Shown here: positions 44,768 through 52,838 of the stretch, piece after piece
Position numbering within the stretch: the stretch's first letter is position 1
Layout: the number at the start of each line of letters is the position of its first letter
Origin: Leptospira sp.
GTDB taxonomy: Bacteria; Spirochaetota; Leptospiria; Leptospirales; Leptospiraceae
Assembly: GCA_002786225.1 (NCBI GenBank)
Contig: PEQN01000006.1
Span: forward strand, 51,743-115,742
Reading direction: 5' to 3'
Length of the DNA: 64,000 nucleotides
Translations under genes and position numbers: made by a program
Notes under the pieces: model-generated
Databases searched by the model: none
Seen by the model: the letters and a program-made list of their open reading frames with translations, nothing else
What the model was told of the DNA's origin: nothing

Positions 44768-47700
44768 TTGCTTACATTTATCTCTATACGAAACCCAATC
44801 TTTGCTTGGATGATGATGATCTCCCTTATTTTCCTAGGAGGATTTTCATTATCGAGAATGAACATTTCCCAAATGCCGGATGTAGATTTCCCTTTTGTGA
44901 ATGTGATTGTAAATCTAGATGGAGCAACAGCAAAGGTGATGGAAACCGATGTGGTCGATATCATTGAAGAAGTAATACTCACAGTCGAAGGCGTTAAGGA
45001 AATTAAATCCTACTCCAAGGATTACTCTGCAAATATTTCTGTTGAATTGGAATTAAATAGAGATGTAGATGTCGCTCTCCAAGAAATCCAAACTAAGATC
45101 GCGCAAGTTCAGAATAAACTTCCTGTTGATTTAGATCCTCCCATTTTGATGAAATCGAATCCAGAAGATAACCCTATCGTTTGGGTTGCTCTAACTTCCG
45201 ATATACGTTCTAAGAAGGATATGGTTCTTTATGTCAAAGACGTTCTAAAGGATAAATACCAAAAGATTCCAGGTGTTGGTGAAATTTATCTGGGTGGATA
45301 TGTTGATCGAACCGTGAATGTATATCTCGATCCTAAGAAACTTTCTCAAAGAGAAATAACTGTTGATGATATTACCAATACACTTTTAGAACAAAATATT
45401 GAAATTCCTGGCGGACGAGTTGAGAACCGCTTAGAAGAGTATGGACTCCGTTCTATTGGCGAAGTTCCAACAGTTGATAAATTCCAAGATATCTATTTGA
45501 ACTCGAGAAGTGGTGTTCCCGTTTATAGTCTTATTAAGTTAGGTGATATTTCCCAAATTGAAGATGGCTTAGATGATATTCGTAGAATTTCACGTTTCAA
45601 TGGTTCACCTTCCATTGGATTAGGAATCAAAAAATTAAAAGGTTACAATGCTGTAGATATTGCTGACAAGATTAAACAAGTAACAATAGAACTTCAAGAT
45701 TCTCTTCCAGAAGGTTATAAATTACAGGTTGCTTCCGATAATACGATTTTTATCCGAGAGTCTATCGGTGAGTTACAATTTACGATGCTTCTCTCAGCAA
45801 TTTTAACTGGATTAGTGACTCGATTATTTTTAGGTTCTTGGAAATCAACATGGAATATACTTCTTGCAATTCCAACTTCCATACTTGGAACTTTTTTCTT
45901 TTTGGATATCTTAGGCTTCACTCTAAATACCTTCACCTTACTTGGTTTAACTCTAGCAACTGGAATTGTAGTAGATGATGCTATTATGGTATTGGAAAAT
46001 ATTGTTCGCCACCATGAAATGGGTAAATCTTGGAAAGAAGCAGCCTGGAAAGGAACTAAGGAAGTTCAATTTGCTGCACTCTCAGCCACACTTGCTATCG
46101 TTGCCATTTTTCTTCCAGTTGCTTTTATTTCAGGAATCATAGGAAGGTATTTCTTAGAATTTGCAATCACAGTTTCAGTAGCAGTTTTGCTTTCTCTTTT
46201 CGAATCTCTAACTTTTACTCCCATGAGAGCTGCTCAGTTTAAAAAATCCGAAGAAAAACTCTCTCGCTTCGATTCCATGATGGAAAAAACAATGAATTCC
46301 ATACAAAATAAGTACAAATTGTCCTTAGAATGGTCTCTCTTACATCCAAAATCTATCATTATCGGCTCTTTTATTTTATTTATCTTATCATTATTATTTA
46401 TTATTCCTCTCAAAAAAGAATTTGTCCCAGCGCAAGACACAGGTAGATTCTTGGTTCGCATGAAAGCTCCTGTCGGATACTCAATCATTAGAACCGACCA
46501 AGAAGTGAGACCCATCGAAGAGTTCATAACTAACAGGAAAGAAATTTTTTCCTATTTCATAGCAGTAGGTGGTGTAGGTGGAGGAGATGTAAATACGGCA
46601 ATGATTTATGCAACATTGCAAGACAAAAAGAATCGACCAATCAATCCTAATACAAATCAGCCTATTACACAAAAAGAATTTTTTGAAATTTTGCGAATTG
46701 AACTTCCAAAAGTTGCTCCAAGTCTGAAAGTCTCTATCCAAGATTATTCACTGGGCGGCTTCAGTGCAGGTCGAGGCTATCCAGTTGAATTGCAAATCAC
46801 AGGAGCCGATTGGGATACATTATCAGAATCTGCTGAGAAGTTGAAAGTTCGCTTGGAACAAAGTGACTATCTAACTGATGTTGATTCAGATTACAACAAG
46901 GGACAGCCAGAACTTCGCTTGGTACCAGACAGAAGGTCAGCTGCTTTAATGGGTGTCAGTATAGCAAATATAGGAAACACAGTAGGAACTTTAATGGGAG
47001 GTCGTCGTGCAGGGAAGTTTACGGAAAATGGAAGAACTTATGACGTAAAAGTACGAATTGCACGCAAAGAAGGAGAGGACCCCAAGTCTCTCTATGAAAC
47101 AATTGTTAGAAACACTCACGGCGAAATTGTACAATTAAATCGATTATTACGATTTGAAGAAACCGAATCTCAGAAAAATATTTCACGTGTTGATAGATCA
47201 AGAGCAATTACTATATTCGGAAATCCAAAAGATCCATATTCACAACAGGAAGCAATATTACATTCTCTAGAAATAGCAAAAGATGTTCTTCCTAAAACTT
47301 ACTCCGCTAAGATAACAGGAGCAGCCAAGGCATCTTCAGAATCAATGAATAGCCTAATAGCTGTCTTAGCAGTTGGAATTTTAATTTCTTATATGATACT
47401 CGCATCCCAATTCAATCATCTTCGTCATCCAATTTATATTTTGCTTTCTCTACCCTTTAGTTTTTCAGGGGCTTTGCTTTGTTTGTATATTTTCAATCAA
47501 AGTATCAATGTGTACAGCTTTATCGGATTGATACTTCTTCTTGGCTTAGTCAAAAAGAATTCTATCATTCTAGTGGAATTTATAAACCAAGTAAAAGAAA
47601 AAACTTCCAAGCATCTAAATAAAATTAAATCTACAAACAATAAATCATTTTCATCATCGAAACAAAGGGATCTGATTCACGATTGTATCATTGAAGCATG

Positions 47701-47914
47701 CCCACTTAGGATTCGTCCTATCCTAATGACAAGTTTGAGTTCTATTGCTGCAGCAATACCACCAGCATTAGCCATAGGACCTGGAGAAGAGACTCGAATA
47801 CCTATGGCACTTACGATTCTTGGCGGTATGCTTCTATCTACTTTAGTTACTCTTTATCTTGTTCCAGTAGTCTATGCTTGGGTAGAAGTGTTTTTTGCGG
47901 ACAAAAATAGGTAA
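44768..47914 (+). CDS. RND efflux transporter subunit (AcrB/MdtB type)
   Basis: A 1048-aa inner-membrane pump. Landmarks are the N-terminal IRNPIFAWMMMISLIFLGG, porter loops with VNVIVNLDGATAKVMETDV and IEDGLDDIRR, the proton-relay Asp pair in TM4 (GIVVDDAIMVLEN), and the TM10 Lys (GLVKKNSIILVEF). Gly/Pro motifs of the HAE1 type are retained. Start TTG at 44768; a stop 18 nt upstream rules out a longer N-terminus, and no Shine-Dalgarno is visible. The membrane-fusion and TolC-like partners that normally adjoin are absent; upstream is pseudogene debris. Substrate unknown. Confidence 0.9.
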   Translation: MLTFISIRNPIFAWMMMISLIFLGGFSLSRMNISQMPDVDFPFVNVIVNLDGATAKVMETDVVDIIEEVILTVEGVKEIKSYSKDYSANISVELELNRDVDVALQEIQTKIAQVQNKLPVDLDPPILMKSNPEDNPIVWVALTSDIRSKKDMVLYVKDVLKDKYQKIPGVGEIYLGGYVDRTVNVYLDPKKLSQREITVDDITNTLLEQNIEIPGGRVENRLEEYGLRSIGEVPTVDKFQDIYLNSRSGVPVYSLIKLGDISQIEDGLDDIRRISRFNGSPSIGLGIKKLKGYNAVDIADKIKQVTIELQDSLPEGYKLQVASDNTIFIRESIGELQFTMLLSAILTGLVTRLFLGSWKSTWNILLAIPTSILGTFFFLDILGFTLNTFTLLGLTLATGIVVDDAIMVLENIVRHHEMGKSWKEAAWKGTKEVQFAALSATLAIVAIFLPVAFISGIIGRYFLEFAITVSVAVLLSLFESLTFTPMRAAQFKKSEEKLSRFDSMMEKTMNSIQNKYKLSLEWSLLHPKSIIIGSFILFILSLLFIIPLKKEFVPAQDTGRFLVRMKAPVGYSIIRTDQEVRPIEEFITNRKEIFSYFIAVGGVGGGDVNTAMIYATLQDKKNRPINPNTNQPITQKEFFEILRIELPKVAPSLKVSIQDYSLGGFSAGRGYPVELQITGADWDTLSESAEKLKVRLEQSDYLTDVDSDYNKGQPELRLVPDRRSAALMGVSIANIGNTVGTLMGGRRAGKFTENGRTYDVKVRIARKEGEDPKSLYETIVRNTHGEIVQLNRLLRFEETESQKNISRVDRSRAITIFGNPKDPYSQQEAILHSLEIAKDVLPKTYSAKITGAAKASSESMNSLIAVLAVGILISYMILASQFNHLRHPIYILLSLPFSFSGALLCLYIFNQSINVYSFIGLILLLGLVKKNSIILVEFINQVKEKTSKHLNKIKSTNNKSFSSSKQRDLIHDCIIEACPLRIRPILMTSLSSIAAAIPPALAIGPGEETRIPMALTILGGMLLSTLVTLYLVPVVYAWVEVFFADKNR

Positions 47915-47935
47915 TAAATTATTTATATTTTGGGC

Positions 47936-48130
47936 GCCTTCACCGGCTCTCCTTCTGGTCAATAAATTATAAATTTATTGACCCCACTCGACAAGCCCAG
48001 CACCATTTAGCGAGGCGAAGGTGAGCGTTAGAAATGGTGCTGGGTCCGGGGCGCGGGGTAAGTCCACCTTACTATCTTTTGTCGAAAGTTGGACATCCCT
48101 GTCCAAAGTTCCGACGTGACCCTTCCTGGA
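47936..48130. repeat. GC-richer element with three stem-loops
   Basis: After the RND stop the base composition changes visibly towards G+C. Three inverted repeats stand in a row. GTCAATAAATT-ATA-AATTTATTGAC is at 47958-47982. CCCAGCACCATTT (47996-48008) and AAATGGTGCTGGG (48032-48044) flank a 23-nt loop. TTGGACA-TCCC-TGTCCAA is at 48089-48106. No frame of useful length exists. It could be a dispersed repeat, the end of a mobile element, or a structured RNA. Confidence 0.6.
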
Positions 48131-48440
48131 TCTCTGCAAAAGATGGCAATGGTGAACTTCTAAGTTTTCATTAGTTCAAAATAGAAGATTAGTTTTATCT
48201 TGCTTCAGACTAAAGCCTAAAGTCAAGATGAGAGGCATCTGAACATTACCTCTTAATACAAATAATATTTAACTTGACTTTTGTTATTTCATTTAACTTC
48301 TTGTGTGTCAAATTCATACAAAAATATACGATTACTATGTTCATTTATTTAAAAATTACTAAAAACATAATTCAAGAATTGAAAATGTTTTAACTTGATT
48401 TTTGCTTAATAAAATATTGGAGTTTGGAGTGAATCCCAGC
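48131..48440. other. intergenic stretch before the insertion sequence
   Basis: AT-rich from about 48230 on. No gene, hairpin or repeat of note was found. It may be the remains of the sequence on the far side of the interrupted helicase gene, but no helicase motif is readable in it. Confidence 0.4.
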
Positions 48441-48458
48441 CACCCCCTTAAGGGGGTG
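48441..48458. repeat. 18-bp perfect palindrome beside the insertion sequence
   Basis: CACCCCCTTAAGGGGGTG is self-complementary over all 18 bases and lies 3 bp outside the left inverted repeat of the IS element. It may be an old target site or half of a decayed element end. Confidence 0.6.
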
Positions 48459-48471
48459 CCCTGATCCCGAA

Positions 48472-49320
48472 TTAGTTGACACTATTTTCATATTCAAATC
48501 TAACAGGATTAACATAACCTAAATAAGAATGAATTCTTTTAAAATTATAAAACTGATTGATAAAACTAAAAACATGAACTGACGCATTTTCTAGATCATG
48601 AAAAATATTATATGGCATTTCTCTTTTTAGAGTAGAAAAGAATAATTCACTTACAGAATTATTGCAGCTGTTTCCTTTTAACCTGTTGCTTCGGATAAAA
48701 TGATTCAGTACTAAATAATCTATTACTTTCTTAGAACAATAATTACTTCCTCGATCAGAATGAAAAATCAAACCCGATTTGGGATTTCTTTTATTTACTT
48801 CTCTTTGAAGAGTCTTTAATATTAGTTCTGAATCATTTGTAGTGCTTAATGCACGACCCACAACTTTGCGTGAGAACAAATCAATAATTACACAAAGGTG
48901 CAAGCTACCATATTTACTTTTTATAAAAGTTACATCTGATACCCAGACTTTATTTGGTTCTGATGTATAAAATTCGTGCTCTAATACATTCGGAGCTACA
49001 CTCATATTATGATTAGAATCCGTTGTTGCGATTTTAAATTTCGTATCAACTTTTCCCTTTATTTTCAGCTCTTTCATGAATCGCCTAAATTTTCTTTTAC
49101 CTACTTCTGAAAATTCTTTCTTAAGTTCATTAAGAATCCTACGAAGACCATAGCTCTTAAAAGAATCTTCCCAAATTCTATAAATTGCATTTTTCAATAT
49201 GGTATCTTTTTCTAGCTTCAACTGTTCTTTTATTCTTAAACTTTTATAATAGGCTTCTCTAGATACTTCTAGTGCTTCTGCCATGCTCTTTATGGAAAAA
49301 TCTTTATAATACTTCTTCAT
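48472..49320 (-). CDS. IS3-family transposase OrfB (DDE integrase core)
   Basis: A 282-aa transposase. An HTH_21-like N-terminal part (YGLRRILNELKKEF) is followed by the rve DDE core: Asp in VWVSDVTFIKS, Asp in IFHSDRGSNYCSK, and Glu in NSVSELFFSTLKRE. The usual Asp before AxE in this family (WDNAxAE) is NN here. It starts 5 bp after the OrfA stop; the usual -1 frameshift joining OrfA and OrfB is not obvious. It extends to 10 bp inside the left inverted repeat. Confidence 0.9.
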   Translation of the reverse strand: MKKYYKDFSIKSMAEALEVSREAYYKSLRIKEQLKLEKDTILKNAIYRIWEDSFKSYGLRRILNELKKEFSEVGKRKFRRFMKELKIKGKVDTKFKIATTDSNHNMSVAPNVLEHEFYTSEPNKVWVSDVTFIKSKYGSLHLCVIIDLFSRKVVGRALSTTNDSELILKTLQREVNKRNPKSGLIFHSDRGSNYCSKKVIDYLVLNHFIRSNRLKGNSCNNSVSELFFSTLKREMPYNIFHDLENASVHVFSFINQFYNFKRIHSYLGYVNPVRFEYENSVN

Positions 49321-49325
49321 GAAAT

Positions 49326-49628
49326 CTAATCGAGATCGTTTTCCTGGGAAAGCATGGCTGCGAATTTTTTTAGGATTAGATTCTGCTCCCGAAGTTTAAG
49401 TACCTCTTTTCGAAGCTGTTTCAATTCTTCTGATTCTATTAGCTGTTTGGGATTTTTGGGAATTTCAGATTCTTCCAATTTCTTCATATACTCCTTCTTC
49501 CAATCTCGAAGGACATAGTAACTGATTCTCAAGGATTCAGCTACTTCTTAGATTGTAAATGAACCACTTAAGGCTCGCTTGATAGCTTGATCTTTAAACT
49601 CTAGTGAGTATTTTCCTTTTTTCTTCAT
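49326..49628 (-). pseudogene. IS3-family OrfA with in-frame TAA
   Basis: From the ATG at 49628 the frame reads KYSLEFKDQAIKRALSGSFTI, then TAA at 49550-49548, then EVAESLRISYYVLRDWKKEYM and a leucine-zipper-like stretch (LKQLRKEVLKLREQNLILKKF). This is the HTH_Tnp_1 helix-turn-helix protein of IS3 elements. CAA to TAA at the second turn explains the break. The remainder from 49532 could be made alone but lacks half of the DNA-binding domain. Confidence 0.8.
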
Positions 49629-49681
49629 TGTCCACCTCTTCTCCTTTTATGGAATTTTTGGTGTCAACTTTTACGGGATCA

Positions 49682-50362
49682 CGTCCCACAAGCCATAATC
49701 AATTTACCACGATCCACACTCTGAAATCCTAATTCAACAGCACGCAAAGCCTCTGTTTGGTGCTCTCTGAGTTGTTTTGGTTCTCGAAGAGAAACCTTTT
49801 GCTTAGGCTTGTACTGAGCCCAATCAATAGCACTTTCTTCTAATTTAGTTAAATCTATTTTGGTTACAGGTGGATTTTGGTTGAGAAGAGCATTTTCTGC
49901 ATGCTCTGACCAATTCGTCGTAGTAGAAACAATGATTCTATGAACGAAAGGCTTCTGTCCTGAGGCAGTAAAGAAACTATCAATATCAGACTTCTGAATT
50001 TTGTATTCAGAATCATAAAATTTACATTGGATGGCATGGAACTCTTGAGTCGCACGAGTTCTTGCAACGAGATCAATTCCTAGGTCCCGTCCATCCTTCC
50101 CCTCTGCTTTGGCCCAGTCCGTATAGATCCATAAATTCTCGTAATAATCCTTACAATAGGGCTCATTCTGAAAATAAATTCGAATCAACTCTTCGAAATA
50201 AGTCCCCTTCTCCCTTTCTGAATGGGCAGAGTTTCGAAAATTTTCCAGAATGGAATAAAGTGGCGAATGCCTAACGATAGATAAATTAGAATGACTTTTT
50301 CCTAAACGATTTGTATCCTTACTTCTCCAAGTAATTGCAACAATACACCATATAACAGACAA
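49682..50362 (-). pseudogene. helicase/nuclease gene truncated by the insertion sequence
   Basis: About 225 codons of an N-terminal region survive. YFEELIRIYFQNEPYC, GKDGRDLGIDLVARTRATQEFHAIQCKFYD resembles an Mrr-like PD-(D/E)xK nuclease core (GIDL...AIQCK). After it comes the start of a DEAD/DEAH helicase: LREHQTEALRAVELGF (Q-motif-like) and RGKLIMACGT. The IS right end begins exactly there, before the expected GKT of Walker A. No remainder is found beyond the IS. Proteins of this build belong to type I/III-like or phage-defence restriction systems. The start is uncertain (TTG at 50362 or further in). Confidence 0.78.
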
Positions 50363-50707
50363 ATATTCCGAAAAACATTCACTTTTTTAGTAGAATTTTG
50401 GTTTTTTGGGACTTGCCAGACTTACCTTGGAACCTTTCTCGTCACCTTTTCTTGGAATGAGAACAGATTTGAACCATCCATGTTCTCATAAGGAAAATAT
50501 TTCAGTAGAAGCACTTAGGTAAAAAGTCAATAATTTTTTAAGTTTAGTTAATATTTATTTTACAAAATAAAATACTTTCTTCTAATGTTGAATTACTATC
50601 TAATCTTAATTAACGAATTGTACGCTAAATCAGCATCGCATAAGATAAATTATATATATGTTCATAAAATAGGCATTGATTTTGCATAATAATATTAAAG
50701 TTAAAAT
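50363..50707. other. intergenic region before the amt-cyclase gene, with 9-bp inverted repeat
   Basis: No gene visible. A perfect inverted repeat, ATGAGAACA (50457-50465) and TGTTCTCAT (50481-50489), has a 15-nt loop. The rest is AT-rich. The repeat lies about 220 bp before the ammonium-transporter gene, so it may be an operator or a leftover terminator of an older gene. Confidence 0.45.
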
Positions 50708-52744
50708 ATGAACAATTCCGATTCTTTAAGTAGCCTTATGATCATTTTATCAACAGCCCTTGTACTTTTTATGCAGGCTGGATTCCTTTGTGTGGAATCT
50801 GGACTCACTCGTTCCAAAAATTCAATCAATGTCGCTATCAAAAATATCACTGATTTTGGTATCGCTACGATTTTTTATTGGTTGGTTGGTTTTGGAATTA
50901 TGTTTGGAACTTCCTACTATGGTTGGATAGGTCTAGACTATTTTGCACCGACTTGGGAGGGAGAATCTTCTGAATTCTTATCAGGATTTTTTGTCTTTGA
51001 ATTGGTTTTCTGTGGAACAGCTGCTACTATTGTTTCAGGAGCTGTAGCAGAAAGATTAAAATTCCAAGGATATCTTTTGATTACTGTTTTGGTTTCTGTT
51101 GTAATCTATCCCTTGGTGGGTCATTGGATCTGGAAGGGACTCCTAGCCAAGACAGGAGAGGGTTGGTTACATTCATTAGGTTTTTTAGATTTCGCTGGGT
51201 CTACTGTTGTACATAGTGTTGGAGGTTGGGTCTCTCTAGCTGCTTTGCTTGTAATTGGACCTAGACTTGGTAAGTATGATGAAAATGGACAACCTGTTCA
51301 AATAAATCCAAGCAATCTACCTATGGCAATGTTAGGTGGTATTATACTTTGGTTTGGTTGGATAGGCTTCAATGGTGGAAGTGCTTTGAATTTTCACGTT
51401 CAAATAACAAGCATTATAATGAATACTTTACTTGCTGCTGGAGCTGGATTAGTGATAGCCTTGTTTGTGGGCTGGAAATTTGAAGGATTCCCAGAACCAA
51501 TAGCACCACTCAATGGATCACTTGCTGGACTAGTAGCAATTACTGCTGGTTGTGATGCTTTTACTGCAAGGGAAGCAATTCTTATTGGTGCAATCGGTGG
51601 AGCCTTAATTAAACCTGCGGAAGCCTTGCTCAATCATTTTCAGATTGATGATGCTGTAGGTGCCATTCCCGTACATCTTGTAGGTGGGATTTGGGGAACT
51701 TTAGCTGTGGGAATTTTTGGCAAGGGTGATTTTCTTGTTCAATTGATGGGAGTTACAGTAGTAGGTATTTTTTCATTTGGTTTAACTTATATTATACTAT
51801 TTATCACCAACAAATTCTATAAATTAAGAGTCAGTATCGAAGAAGAAAAGGTAGGTCTCAATATCAGTGAGCATAAAGCTAGAACTGATTTAATCGATTT
51901 ATTAATCATAATGGAGAAACAAAAGAAAACGGGGGACCTAACCGAAGATGTGCCCGTTGAGCCATTTACGGAAGTTGGACAAATTGCAATTCAATACAAT
52001 AAAGTTCTTGCAAAAGTAAGAGAAACCTTAGCAGAAAATGAAGCAGCACGTAAGCAAATTGAAGAAGCATTTGAAAATATAGCCTTTGAACAGAATCGAG
52101 CAGAGAAACTTCTATTAAATATACTGCCTTCCTCTGTGGCTGAGGAATTGAAAGGCAAAGACAATAAGGTCATAGCTAAAAGTTTCCAAGAAGTCACTAT
52201 TCTTTTCGCTGATATAGTTGGTTTTACAAGAATTGCAGAAACCATGTCTCCGCAGAAAGTAGTTGAGATGCTCAATAAAATTATATCTGTATTCGATCGT
52301 TTAACAGACAAATATGAATTAGAGAAAATTAAAACAATAGGCGATGCTTATATGGTAGTAGGCGGAGTTCCTAATCCATTGCCACACCATGCTGAGGCAA
52401 TCGCTGGTTTTGCTTTAGATATCCAGAATCAAATCAAGAATTTCAAATGGAAATCAGGAGAACCCTTGCAAATGAGAATGGGAATTAACAGTGGCCCAGT
52501 AGTTGCAGGAGTGATTGGAGAAAAGAAATTTATTTACGATATTTGGGGAGATGCTGTAAACGTTGCTAGTCGTTTAGAATCTCATGGGATGCCTGGTAAG
52601 ATTCAAATATCCGAACGAACCGCTAAGTTGCTTGGTGGTAAGTATGAACTAGAAGAACGGGGTGAAATTGAAATCAAAGGCAGAGGGAATCTATTCACTT
52701 ATTTTCTAAAAAATCGAAAATCAAGTGAACTTTCTTTTACCTAA
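50708..52744 (+). CDS. ammonium transporter - adenylate cyclase fusion
   Basis: A 678-aa protein. Residues 1 to about 380 form an Amt ammonium channel with eleven segments (LFMQAGFLCVESGLTRSKN, GAVAERLKFQGYLL, VHSVGGWVSLAAL, PVHLVGGIWGTLAVG, whose His and neighbours mark the pore). About 385-470 form a linker and coiled coil. Residues about 480-678 are a class III cyclase: ILFADIVGFTRI (Asp502), KTIGDAYMVVGG (Lys542, Asp546), YDIWGDAVNVASRLES. The Lys/Asp pair points to ATP, giving cAMP. The build implies that ammonium transport or binding controls the cyclase. No glnK is nearby. Confidence 0.9.
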   Translation: MNNSDSLSSLMIILSTALVLFMQAGFLCVESGLTRSKNSINVAIKNITDFGIATIFYWLVGFGIMFGTSYYGWIGLDYFAPTWEGESSEFLSGFFVFELVFCGTAATIVSGAVAERLKFQGYLLITVLVSVVIYPLVGHWIWKGLLAKTGEGWLHSLGFLDFAGSTVVHSVGGWVSLAALLVIGPRLGKYDENGQPVQINPSNLPMAMLGGIILWFGWIGFNGGSALNFHVQITSIIMNTLLAAGAGLVIALFVGWKFEGFPEPIAPLNGSLAGLVAITAGCDAFTAREAILIGAIGGALIKPAEALLNHFQIDDAVGAIPVHLVGGIWGTLAVGIFGKGDFLVQLMGVTVVGIFSFGLTYIILFITNKFYKLRVSIEEEKVGLNISEHKARTDLIDLLIIMEKQKKTGDLTEDVPVEPFTEVGQIAIQYNKVLAKVRETLAENEAARKQIEEAFENIAFEQNRAEKLLLNILPSSVAEELKGKDNKVIAKSFQEVTILFADIVGFTRIAETMSPQKVVEMLNKIISVFDRLTDKYELEKIKTIGDAYMVVGGVPNPLPHHAEAIAGFALDIQNQIKNFKWKSGEPLQMRMGINSGPVVAGVIGEKKFIYDIWGDAVNVASRLESHGMPGKIQISERTAKLLGGKYELEERGEIEIKGRGNLFTYFLKNRKSSELSFT

Positions 52745-52838
52745 TCGACTTAACGAACAGTTTTTTATGGAGAAGAATCTCAGAATTTCCTGAAATTTTT
52801 TCTATCATTCTATTCCTGGCTAAAGTCATATAGAAAAT

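Larger units (their letters stand above)
48462..49681 (-). mobile_element. IS3-family insertion sequence, about 1.22 kb
   Basis: The ends are imperfect inverted repeats: TGATCCCGAATTAGTTGACA at the left (48462) and, read on the minus strand, TGATCCCGTAAAAGTTGACA at the right (49681). OrfA and OrfB lie between them on the minus strand. No direct repeat of 3-4 bp flanks the element (left CCC, right CGT), which suggests a linked deletion or rearrangement after insertion. The right end lies inside a helicase gene. OrfA carries a stop codon, so this copy is probably inactive. Confidence 0.85.

Noticed and set aside
47936..48130. Integron attC site
   Set aside because: A GTTAGAA stretch is present, but no paired RYYYAAC-type core at the other end and no integrase gene or cassette array.
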